DNA from: an uncultured Gammaproteobacteria bacterium
GTDB lineage: Bacteria; Pseudomonadota; Gammaproteobacteria; Steroidobacterales; Foliamicaceae
Direction: 5' to 3'
NCBI GenBank assembly: GCA_951828235.1
Contig: OX639965.1
Location: 434,001-498,000 of the forward strand
Length of the DNA: 64,000 nt
Below are positions 1 to 6,819 of this stretch, piece by piece; position 1 is the first letter of the stretch, and each line of letters starts with the position of its first letter. Below the pieces are notes generated by a model. It was not told the DNA's origin and ran no database searches. It saw nothing but the letters and a program-made list of their open reading frames with translations. A program made the translations under genes and the position numbers.

Positions 1-521
1 CGCATATAGCCGTACAGAGCCTCGGCGCGTGGACCGGGATCGATCCCGTAGCTGCGCAGGCGCCAGAGCAACGGCGCGAGGCTGCAGTCCACGAGCGAGA
101 ACTCGTCGCCCAGAAAAAAGCGGCTGGATTCCACCGCTTCGGAAACCTCGATCATCGCCTCCCTTAGCTGTCGCCGCTCGCCTTCGCCGGCTTTCCTGTC
201 CAGTCGTCCCGCCAGGTCGTAGAAATCGTTTTCGATGCGATGCAGCGCCAGCCGGAAATGCGCCCGGCGCTTGGGGTCAACCGGCATCAGCGGAGGCTGC
301 GGAAAGCGCTCGTCCAAGTAGTTGATGATGATTCGCGAGTGATAGACCGCCAGCTCGCGGTCCACAAGAGTCGGTAGCGTGTTGTAGGGGTTCAGGAGTT
401 GAATATCCGGCGGAAGATTGCCGTCTCGCACCTGGACAATTCGCACACCGATGTTCTTTTCCGCTACAACTATTCGAACCCGGTGACTATGAAGATTGAT
501 GGGACTGGAATACAGGATCAT
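1..521 (-). CDS. sspA: Stringent starvation protein A-like, GST-fold regulator (3' end outside window)
   Basis: Reading the minus strand from the ATG at 521 gives an open frame to the window edge, about 173 residues, so the C-terminus is missing. The start resembles SspA: MILYSSP, then a thioredoxin-like N-terminal domain with LNPYNTLPTLVDREL and YHSRIIINYLDERFP (the GST glutathione-binding region), then an all-helical domain with FFLGDEFSLVDCSLAPLLWRL. SspA is a cytoplasmic RNA polymerase-associated factor in gammaproteobacteria and lacks glutathione transferase activity. sspB, its usual neighbour, would lie beyond the window. A generic GST-family protein is the alternative. Confidence 0.8.
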   Translation of the reverse strand, partial: MILYSSPINLHSHRVRIVVAEKNIGVRIVQVRDGNLPPDIQLLNPYNTLPTLVDRELAVYHSRIIINYLDERFPQPPLMPVDPKRRAHFRLALHRIENDFYDLAGRLDRKAGEGERRQLREAMIEVSEAVESSRFFLGDEFSLVDCSLAPLLWRLRSYGIDPGPRAEALYGYM

Positions 522-528
522 GGCCGGA

Positions 529-1782
529 TTATACGCGCCGGATAACTGCCCCCAGAGCGCTTAATTTCTCCTCAATTCGCTCGTATCCGCGGTCTACGTG
601 GTACACGCGGTGAATGACGGTTTCGCCCTCGGCGACCAGTGCGGCCAGCACCAGGCTCGCGGAAGCTCTCAGGTCCGTAGCCATGACCGGCGCAGCCTGC
701 AGCTTGCGAACTCCGCGTATCAGAACCTCCCTGCCCAGCGGCTCGATGTCCGCGCCCATGCGCTTCAGCTCCGCCACGTGCATGAATCTCTGTTCGAAAA
801 CGCTTTCCCGAACCAGCGCGTGTTCGCTGGCGATCGCATTCAGGGCCGTGAATTGCGCCTGCATGTCGGTCGGGAAGCCGGGCCAGGGCGCCGTAACGAG
901 ATTGACCGAATGCGGCCGGCGCCCCCGCATGTCCAGCTCCACGAAATCATCGCCCTTACGGACCCTGGCGCCGGTGTTGCGAAGCGCACCCATGACTTCG
1001 CCGAGTGCAAGCGCGCCGCCGAACCGAACGACCACGTGTCCGCCGGTCATGGCGCCGGCAACCAGGTAGGTGCCGGCCTCTATGCGGTCAGGCAGAATCT
1101 CGCGACTGGCGCCATGCAGCCGCTTCACGCCCTTGATGGAGATGCGTGAACCCCCGGCCCCCGAAACCCGCGCGCCCATCGCGTTGAGGCAATCGGCCAG
1201 GTCGCGCACTTCGGGTTCGCGGGCGGCATTCTCGATTACCGTTTCGCCCTCGGCCAGGACCGCGGCCATCAGGATGTTTTCGGTTCCGGTAACCGTGGGC
1301 AGTGGGAGGTCGATGCGGGCGCCCTTGAGGCCGGCGCAACGCGCGGAAATATAGCCGCCCCGAATCTCGACTTCCGCCCCCATGCTGCGAAGGGCATTGA
1401 CATGGATGTCGACCGGCCTGGCCCCGATGGCGCAGCCGCCGGGCAGCGAGACGTCGGCGCGCCCGAAGCGCCCCAGCAGAGGGCCAAGAACGAGGAGCGA
1501 AGCACGCATGGTGCGCACCAGTTCGTATGGCGCGGAAAACGACTCGGGTTCCTCGAGCGCTAGACTCGTCTTGCCAGGCGCCGAGCCATTGACTGTGGCG
1601 CCCAGGATCTTGAGCAGGTGCAGCATTGTGTGCACATCTCGCAGATCGGGAAGGTTGGCCAGTTCCAGCGGTTCGGAACTGAGCAGCGAGGCTGCCAGTA
1701 TCGGCAATGCGGCGTTCTTGGCGCCGGATATGGGAACTTCGCCGTCCAGGCTTGCGCCGCCGGACACGACAAATTTATCCAC
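529..1782 (-). CDS. murA: UDP-N-acetylglucosamine 1-carboxyvinyltransferase
   Basis: First committed step of peptidoglycan synthesis: transfers enolpyruvate from PEP to UDP-GlcNAc in the cytoplasm. The 417-residue product has the full EPSP-synthase-like double domain. Visible are Lys22-Asn23 in SGAKNAALPI, the loop with catalytic Cys117 (PGGCAIGARP), and near the C-terminus the RGYERIEEKL segment. Because Cys117 is present, the fosfomycin-sensitive type is expected rather than the Asp variant. The ATG at 1782 lies within the end of ibaG (8-base overlap), as in other gammaproteobacteria where ibaG and murA are paired. Confidence 0.97.
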   Translation of the reverse strand: MDKFVVSGGASLDGEVPISGAKNAALPILAASLLSSEPLELANLPDLRDVHTMLHLLKILGATVNGSAPGKTSLALEEPESFSAPYELVRTMRASLLVLGPLLGRFGRADVSLPGGCAIGARPVDIHVNALRSMGAEVEIRGGYISARCAGLKGARIDLPLPTVTGTENILMAAVLAEGETVIENAAREPEVRDLADCLNAMGARVSGAGGSRISIKGVKRLHGASREILPDRIEAGTYLVAGAMTGGHVVVRFGGALALGEVMGALRNTGARVRKGDDFVELDMRGRRPHSVNLVTAPWPGFPTDMQAQFTALNAIASEHALVRESVFEQRFMHVAELKRMGADIEPLGREVLIRGVRKLQAAPVMATDLRASASLVLAALVAEGETVIHRVYHVDRGYERIEEKLSALGAVIRRV

Positions 1783-2041
1783 GCGGCGACTCTTTTCCCT
1801 GCCCCGGCAGGCGCGCCCACTCCCCGGGTGTGTGGGTGCTTAATGAAAGGGCGTGGATTTCCCGGCCCATACGCGAGCCCAGCGCCTCATACACGATCCG
1901 GTGGCGACCCAGCGGGCGCAGTCCCTCGAAGGCATCGCTGACGACGGTAGCGCTGAAGTGCGTGTTATCCTCGCTCGCGACGCTGACCTCGCTGCCGGGC
2001 AGGTGCGCCGAAATCAGAGCGGAAATTTCCTCCGGTGTCAT
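1775..2041 (-). CDS. ibaG: BolA family protein, IbaG/YrbA type
   Basis: An 88-residue BolA-fold protein beginning MTPEEISALISAHLPG. It has the family pattern of an N-terminal helix, a beta hairpin (SEVSVASEDNTHFSATVVS), and the helix-turn segment FEGLRPLGRHRIVYEALG. BolA/IbaG proteins pair with monothiol glutaredoxins to carry or sense [2Fe-2S] clusters. It lies directly upstream of murA with an 8-base overlap, the conserved yrbA-murA order. The C-terminal tail (GEWARLPGQGKESPRG) is low in conservation. Confidence 0.88.
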   Translation of the reverse strand: MTPEEISALISAHLPGSEVSVASEDNTHFSATVVSDAFEGLRPLGRHRIVYEALGSRMGREIHALSLSTHTPGEWARLPGQGKESPRG

Positions 2042-2102
2042 CGCCGGGATTTTACTTTCAATTAGTTCCAGGGGCTGCTAGCAATATGCCCGAACGCTAC
2101 TA

Positions 2103-3074
2103 GTGACGACTCTCGCCTTATGGCTGCTTGCAGCCGCGGCCGGCCTGGGGCTCCTGGCTTACGGGGCCAGGCTGTTCATCCTGGGGGCCGCCGACGGGGC
2201 CAGGCGCCTACGGATCTCCCCGATGCTGGTGGGCGTGTTCCTGGCGGGCTTTGCGACCTCGATGCCCGAGGCGGTCGTCGCGGCGGTTGCAGCCTATCGG
2301 GACAGCCTGGAACTGGCGCTGGGCAACGCGGTGGGTTCCAATATCGCCAACATCGGTCTGGTGCTGGGCGCGGCCGTGCTATTCATGGGCATGCGGCCCG
2401 AACGGGGCGCCGGGAACATCGAGCTTGGCGCGATGTCCGCGATCACCCTGCTGGCCTGCGTGCTGCTCGCCAATGGGTACCTTTCGCGCGTGGATGCCGT
2501 GCTGCTGCTTGCGGCGCTTCCACTGGTGGGCTGGCTGCTCGTCCGGAACGCGGTTTCGAGGAACACGGCAGGGACACCGGCGGGCGAGGAACAGGCAGTC
2601 CGGCGCAGCCTTCCGCGCAACGTCGCGTACGCGGCCCTTGGGCTGCTCCTGCTTCTTGGAGGCGCGGAACTGCTGGTTCGGGCCGCTCAACAGGTCGCGG
2701 CGATTGCCGGCGTGGGAGAACTGGTGATCGGCGCGACGATAGTCGCCATCGGCACCAGCCTGCCGGAACTGGCCATTACGGTGGCCGGTGCGATCAAGCG
2801 CGAGGCGGAACTCGCCCTGGGCAACATCATCGGCTCCAATATCTTCAACCTTCTGGTGGTCGTCGGCGTGGCCGGGGCAATCGCCCCTTCCGGGTTTTCG
2901 CCGCAGCTGTTGACCCTGCACGTGCCGATGCTGCTGGGGTTCACCCTGTGGTTTGTCGCCCTGGCCGCGCTGTGCCGACGGCGGGGCCGGCTGGGGCGCG
3001 CCTGGAGCGTCAGCCTGCTGCTGCCCTTTGCGCTGTATCTGGCGCTGGTGATAGCGTTGACAGGCCCTGATTAG
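2103..3074 (+). CDS. yrbG: Calcium/sodium:proton antiporter family protein (YrbG-like)
   Basis: A 323-residue inner-membrane protein of the CaCA superfamily with about ten hydrophobic segments. The two inverted alpha repeats that bind cation are visible: GFATSMPEAVVAAVAA with GNAVGSNIANIGLVLGA in the first half, and AIGTSLPELAITVAGA with GNIIGSNIFNLLVVVG in the second. The start is GTG at 2103. It is the first gene of the plus-strand yrbG-kdsD-kdsC-lptC-lptA-lptB run, the same order as in E. coli. The transported ion is inferred from the family; YrbG has no settled physiological role. Confidence 0.9.
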   Translation: MTTLALWLLAAAAGLGLLAYGARLFILGAADGARRLRISPMLVGVFLAGFATSMPEAVVAAVAAYRDSLELALGNAVGSNIANIGLVLGAAVLFMGMRPERGAGNIELGAMSAITLLACVLLANGYLSRVDAVLLLAALPLVGWLLVRNAVSRNTAGTPAGEEQAVRRSLPRNVAYAALGLLLLLGGAELLVRAAQQVAAIAGVGELVIGATIVAIGTSLPELAITVAGAIKREAELALGNIIGSNIFNLLVVVGVAGAIAPSGFSPQLLTLHVPMLLGFTLWFVALAALCRRRGRLGRAWSVSLLLPFALYLALVIALTGPD

Positions 3075-3099
3075 CCGTCACGGATTATCATGCCCGCCC

Positions 3100-4071
3100 A
3101 TGCCTGAGAAGACACCGTTCATCGAGGAGGCGCGTCGGGTCCTGAGAATGGAAGCCCGGGCCGTGGCAGACCTCGAAGAGCGACTGGGCAGGGACTTCGA
3201 CCGCGCCTGCCGGCTATGCCTTGAAAGCGAGGGCCGCGTGGTCGTTACCGGCATGGGAAAGTCCGGTCATATTGCCGGCAAGATCGCCGCCACCCTGGCC
3301 AGCACCGGCACTCCGGCATTCTTCATGCATACGGGAGAAGCCAGCCATGGGGACCTCGGCATGATTACGTCCGAAGACATCGTGATCGCGCTGTCGAATT
3401 CCGGGGAAACCGAGGAAATCGTGCGCCTTCTCCCGATGCTCAAGCGAGCGGGCGTTCCCCTGATCGCAATGACCGGCAAGGAGGATTCCACGCTGGCCCG
3501 GCACGCCACCGCGATCCTCAATACCCAGGTGAAGGAGGAAGCCTGTCCGCTCAACCTCGCGCCCACCTCCAGCACGACCGCGACGCTGGCCCTTGGCGAC
3601 GCGCTGGCCGTTGCCCTTCTGAAGGCGCGCGGGTTTACCCCCGAGGAGTTCGCCCGCACCCATCCCGGCGGTCGGCTGGGCAGGCGCTTGCTGGTGCGGG
3701 TAGCCGACGTGATGCGCACAGGCGCCGACCTTCCGCAGGTTGCGCCGACCGCCTCGCTGGCCGAAGGGCTCCTGGAAATGAGCCGCAAGGGCCTGGGGAT
3801 GACCGCGATCACGGACCAGAGCGGGCGGCCCCTGGGCGTGTTCACCGATGGCGACCTGCGCCGCGCCATGGATCGTGATGTCGACCTGAAATCGACGTCC
3901 ATAAAAGATGTCATGACCAGGGGCGGACGATCGGTGGAGCCGGACCTGCTGGCTTCGGCCGCCGTGGCGGAAATGAAGCAGCGAAAGATAACGGCGCTGC
4001 TGGTTGTGGAGGATGGCTTCCTGGTTGGCGCTTTCAATATCCATGACCTGATGCGCGCCGGCGTGGTCTGA
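3100..4071 (+). CDS. kdsD: Arabinose-5-phosphate isomerase
   Basis: Converts ribulose 5-phosphate to arabinose 5-phosphate, the first step toward Kdo of the LPS inner core. The 323-residue protein has an N-terminal SIS domain (GMGKSGHIAGKIAATLAS, then SNSGETEEIVRLLP) and two C-terminal CBS repeats (VMRTGADLPQVAPTASLAEGL and VMTRGGRSVEPDLLASAAVAEM). It starts at the ATG 26 bases after yrbG, and its TGA shares an A with the kdsC ATG, so the two are likely translationally coupled. Confidence 0.97.
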   Translation: MPEKTPFIEEARRVLRMEARAVADLEERLGRDFDRACRLCLESEGRVVVTGMGKSGHIAGKIAATLASTGTPAFFMHTGEASHGDLGMITSEDIVIALSNSGETEEIVRLLPMLKRAGVPLIAMTGKEDSTLARHATAILNTQVKEEACPLNLAPTSSTTATLALGDALAVALLKARGFTPEEFARTHPGGRLGRRLLVRVADVMRTGADLPQVAPTASLAEGLLEMSRKGLGMTAITDQSGRPLGVFTDGDLRRAMDRDVDLKSTSIKDVMTRGGRSVEPDLLASAAVAEMKQRKITALLVVEDGFLVGAFNIHDLMRAGVV

Positions 4072-4577
4072 TGCGCCCACCGGTGCCCTTGCGCGAGCGG
4101 GCAGCGGGTATTCGCCTGCTGGCCCTGGATGCCGACGGCGTGCTGACCGATGGGCGAATCTATATTGCGGACGCGAGCGGGAAGGAGTGGGCGACAGGAT
4201 TCTCCGTCAAGGATGGCCATGGCATTCGCCTTTTGATCCGGGCAGGCCTGGAAGTCGCCGTAATTTCCGGCAGGGACAGCTACGGCCTGCGCCTGCGCCT
4301 GGGCGAGTTGGGAATCCGGCGTTCGGCGCTTCGCTGCCGGGACAAGCGGGCGGCACTCATGGAAATGCTGGCCGAACTCGAACTTCATCCGCGTCAGGCC
4401 GCCTTTGTGGGCGATGACGTGCCCGATCTGCCGGTCATGAGGCAAGCGGGGCTCGCCATAGCGGTAGCCGACGCGCACCCGGACATCCTGCGGGAAGCCG
4501 ACTGGGTCACGGAGCTGCCCGGAGGTCACGGCGCCGTGCGCGAAGTTTGCGACTTTCTTCTGGCGGCGCAATCATGA
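4071..4577 (+). CDS. kdsC: 3-deoxy-D-manno-octulosonate 8-phosphate phosphatase
   Basis: Dephosphorylates Kdo-8-phosphate in the cytoplasm. The product is a 168-residue C0-type HAD phosphatase without a cap domain. HAD motif I is LALDADGVLTDG, motif II lies around VAVISGRDS, and motif IV is FVGDDVPDLPVM. It overlaps kdsD by one base and ends in ATGA shared with lptC, a chain of coupled genes for Kdo synthesis and LPS transport. Confidence 0.96.
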   Translation: MRPPVPLRERAAGIRLLALDADGVLTDGRIYIADASGKEWATGFSVKDGHGIRLLIRAGLEVAVISGRDSYGLRLRLGELGIRRSALRCRDKRAALMEMLAELELHPRQAAFVGDDVPDLPVMRQAGLAIAVADAHPDILREADWVTELPGGHGAVREVCDFLLAAQS

Positions 4578-5218
4578 GTCGCATGCGCCGCTATGCTCCG
4601 GGGTTGCTCCTGACGGGACTGGCCCTCGCAAGCCTGCTGCTTACCTACCGGAGCAACTCCATTTCGGCGCCGGAACAGGCGAGTCTTGCCGGGAACTATT
4701 TCTTTCGCGACGCCCGGATGACGCTGGCCGGAGAGGACGGCCACGCGGCGCTTGTCGTGACCTCCGGGTCGGCAACCCGGTCTTTACAGGATGCCACGCT
4801 GAAACTTGAACCGGTCTCGATCCGCAGGAGCGATCCGCAAGCCTGGTCACTGATAGCGGAATCTGCGGAAATGCCTGCCGAAAACTCCGAGATTGTTGCG
4901 CAGGGCAACCTTCGCATGACCTTTGGTCCCTCCGAAGAGTGGACCGCGACGGCCCGGAGCGCCACAATTCCCAACGACGGTAGCAGCATCACGCTCACCG
5001 GCAAGGTGCACGTCCACAAACCCCGCGGCGGCGCGGGCGGCTCGGCCATTTTCGGCGAGCACATCATCCTCGAACCGGGCAGCATGACGGCCCGGACCGA
5101 TCGGCCGGTCCGGCTGCGAATCGGCGATTTCGAATTCGAGGCGAACGGCCTGAACGCGCAAATCGGCGAGCAACTCATTACACTTGAATCCGATGTACGT
5201 TCGATCGGAAATCCCTGA
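4574..5218 (+). CDS. lptC: LPS export ABC transporter periplasmic protein LptC
   Basis: A 214-residue bitopic inner-membrane protein that receives LPS from LptB2FG and passes it to LptA. The N-terminus MSRMRRYAPG precedes a single membrane anchor (LLLTGLALASLLLTY). The rest is the beta-jellyroll region, with repeats such as LTGKVHVHKPRGG and FEANGLNAQIGEQLITLES. The ATG at 4574 is chosen because it overlaps the kdsC stop as ATGA; an in-frame start 27 bases upstream would lie inside kdsC. Its stop is only 22 nt before the left arm of the structured element at 5241. Confidence 0.9.
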   Translation: MSRMRRYAPGLLLTGLALASLLLTYRSNSISAPEQASLAGNYFFRDARMTLAGEDGHAALVVTSGSATRSLQDATLKLEPVSIRRSDPQAWSLIAESAEMPAENSEIVAQGNLRMTFGPSEEWTATARSATIPNDGSSITLTGKVHVHKPRGGAGGSAIFGEHIILEPGSMTARTDRPVRLRIGDFEFEANGLNAQIGEQLITLESDVRSIGNP

Positions 5219-5240
5219 TGCGAAGGTGTCTGTTTGAGCT

Positions 5241-5504
5241 AGTGCCGTGTCAAGCTTATATTGCCGCATCAGAGCGGGCGTAGCGTGTCCCTGCAAGGCG
5301 CAGTCCGCAGGGAATACTGCCTGTATTTCCAAGGTCTGCAACGCTGCGGGGGCGCGCTACGCCCGCTCCCGAAGGGCGTGTCTCCCCTGGCCCGTGGCTG
5401 CGTTGCGCCCCTGGGCAATGGGGGGCGCCATTCCCGGCGGGACGCGCCTTGCCACAAACCAGGGGAGACACGCTGATGCGGCAATATAAGCTTGACACGG
5501 CACT
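5241..5504. repeat. Multi-hairpin foldback element overlapping the lptA start
   Basis: The outer arms 5241-5272 and 5473-5504 are perfect 32-bp inverted repeats. Nested within are a 14-bp perfect pair (5272-5285 with 5355-5368), a small hairpin (5288-5294 with 5307-5313), and a 22-bp pair with three mismatches (5377-5398 with 5451-5472). As RNA this gives a long closing helix enclosing two branches. The Shine-Dalgarno AGGGGAG (5461-5467) lies in one inner arm and the lptA ATG (5476) in the outer right arm. The interior has no convincing coding frame. It could be a mobile miniature element, a cis-regulatory RNA, or both. Confidence 0.8.
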
Positions 5505-6087
5505 GGGCGTGATCGCGTTGGCGGCCATCCTGCTGCCGGCTGCCGCACACGCCCAGGACGGTTCCGACGAACCGGAATCCAAGCTTCAGATCGACGCGGG
5601 CGCCGGACGCTACGATGCCGCTACCGGTCGCATGACTCTCACGCGCGTCCAGATAAAGGAGGGAGGGTATGAAATCAGCGCCGACCAGGCCGACAGCGAC
5701 TCATTCGACCTCAAGGATGCAACCTGGAACTTCCTGGGCAATGTGCGCTTTCGCGCGCTGACCGCCAGCCTTACCTGCGATTCGGCCGAACTCAGGTTCG
5801 AGGACGACCGGCTGCGCAGCGCCGTTGTGCGCGGCAACCCGGTTCGGATGCGCAATGACGGAGACGTGGTAATCGAGGGCAATGCCGCAAGCGTGGAGTA
5901 TGACGCGGAATCGCAGTTGGTCAGCTTCATGGGCGGGGCGGTCCTTCAGACCCGGGCAAGCCGGGTCAGCGGGCAATCGATCACCTACGATCTTCGCAAC
6001 GAGAGCGTGACGGTCAATCCACCGGAAGGCGAACCCGTCCTTTTTACTTTTGACTTCTTCACTTCCGATGAGGATGAAGAGCCTTAG
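5476..6087 (+). CDS. lptA: LPS transport periplasmic bridge protein LptA
   Basis: A 203-residue exported protein whose OstA/LptA jellyrolls polymerise into the periplasmic LPS bridge between LptC and LptD. It has a signal peptide (MRQYKLDTA, hydrophobic LGVIALAAILLPAAA, cleavage after AHA) and then LptA-type segments such as WNFLGNVRFRALTASLTCDSAELRF. ATG 5476 is preceded by AGGGGAG at 8-nt spacing; the in-frame TTG at 5449 is less likely. Both ribosome site and start codon lie in the foldback element at 5241-5504, so initiation may be occluded by RNA structure. The acidic tail ends SDEDEEP. Confidence 0.9.
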   Translation: MRQYKLDTALGVIALAAILLPAAAHAQDGSDEPESKLQIDAGAGRYDAATGRMTLTRVQIKEGGYEISADQADSDSFDLKDATWNFLGNVRFRALTASLTCDSAELRFEDDRLRSAVVRGNPVRMRNDGDVVIEGNAASVEYDAESQLVSFMGGAVLQTRASRVSGQSITYDLRNESVTVNPPEGEPVLFTFDFFTSDEDEEP

Positions 6088-6799
6088 AGCCGAAAGCATC
6101 TCGAAGAGCTTCGGTGAGCGGCAGGCCGTCCGCGAGGCTTCCTTCGAGGTCCAGGGGGGAGAGGTCGTTGGGTTGCTCGGACCCAACGGCGCCGGAAAAA
6201 CCACGGCCTTTTACGTTGTCGCGGGACTGTTGAGTTGCGACGCCGGCCGAGTGCGGCTGGACGGAGTTGACGTGACCGGATTTCCGGTTCATCGCCGCGC
6301 ACTGCTGGGCCTCGGTTACCTGCCCCAGGAAGCTTCGGTGTTCCGCAAGCTTTCCGTGGAGCAGAACATACTCGCCATCCTGGAATTGCGAACCGACCTG
6401 AGCCGTGCAGCCCGCGACGATGAACTGAATCGCCTTCTCGACGATTTCCAGCTTCACGGGGTACGCAAGTCAACGGGCATCAGCCTTTCAGGCGGGGAAC
6501 GGCGGCGGGTAGAAATTGCCCGAACGTTGGCGAGATCACCCAGCTATGTCTTGCTGGACGAACCCTTCGCCGGAATCGACCCGATTTCGGTGAATGAAAT
6601 CCAGGGGATCATCGCCGAGCTGGCCCGGCGCGGCATCGGCGTACTGATTACCGATCACAATGTGCGCGAGACGCTGGGCATTTGCAGCCGCGGATATATC
6701 CTGCATGAAGGCGTGGTGATCGCGTCCGGTCCGCCGGAGACCCTGCTCGAGGACCCCAAGGTTCGTTCCGTCTATCTTGGCGAGTCCTTTCGCCTGTAG
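6068..6799 (+). CDS. lptB: LPS export ABC transporter ATP-binding protein LptB
   Basis: Cytoplasmic ATPase that powers LPS extraction with LptFG. About 243 residues. Walker A is LGPNGAGKTTAFY, the Q-loop is GYLPQEASVFRKLS, the signature is LSGGERRRVEIAR, Walker B is YVLLDEPFAGIDP, and the H-loop is ITDHNVRETL. It ends YLGESFRL, nearly identical to the family C-terminus. ATG 6068 or the second ATG at 6074 is the start; a TTG at 6050 is also in frame. It overlaps lptA by 20 bases. rpoN, which follows lptB in many relatives, is absent; convergent secA follows instead. Confidence 0.96.
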   Translation: MRMKSLRAESISKSFGERQAVREASFEVQGGEVVGLLGPNGAGKTTAFYVVAGLLSCDAGRVRLDGVDVTGFPVHRRALLGLGYLPQEASVFRKLSVEQNILAILELRTDLSRAARDDELNRLLDDFQLHGVRKSTGISLSGGERRRVEIARTLARSPSYVLLDEPFAGIDPISVNEIQGIIAELARRGIGVLITDHNVRETLGICSRGYILHEGVVIASGPPETLLEDPKVRSVYLGESFRL

Positions 6800-6800
6800 G

Positions 6801-6818
6801 CAGGGCCTTTCAGCCCTG
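6801..6818. terminator. Short hairpin between convergent lptB and secA
   Basis: CAGGGC and GCCCTG form a 6-bp stem with a 6-nt loop in the 20-base gap between the stops of lptB and secA. There is no clear T-run on either strand, so intrinsic terminator function is weakly supported; position is the main argument. Confidence 0.3.
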
Positions 6819-6819
6819 A

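Noticed and set aside
5247..5489. Small open frames inside the lptC-lptA element
   Set aside because: They cross the inverted repeats in several frames with no ribosome site or family likeness.
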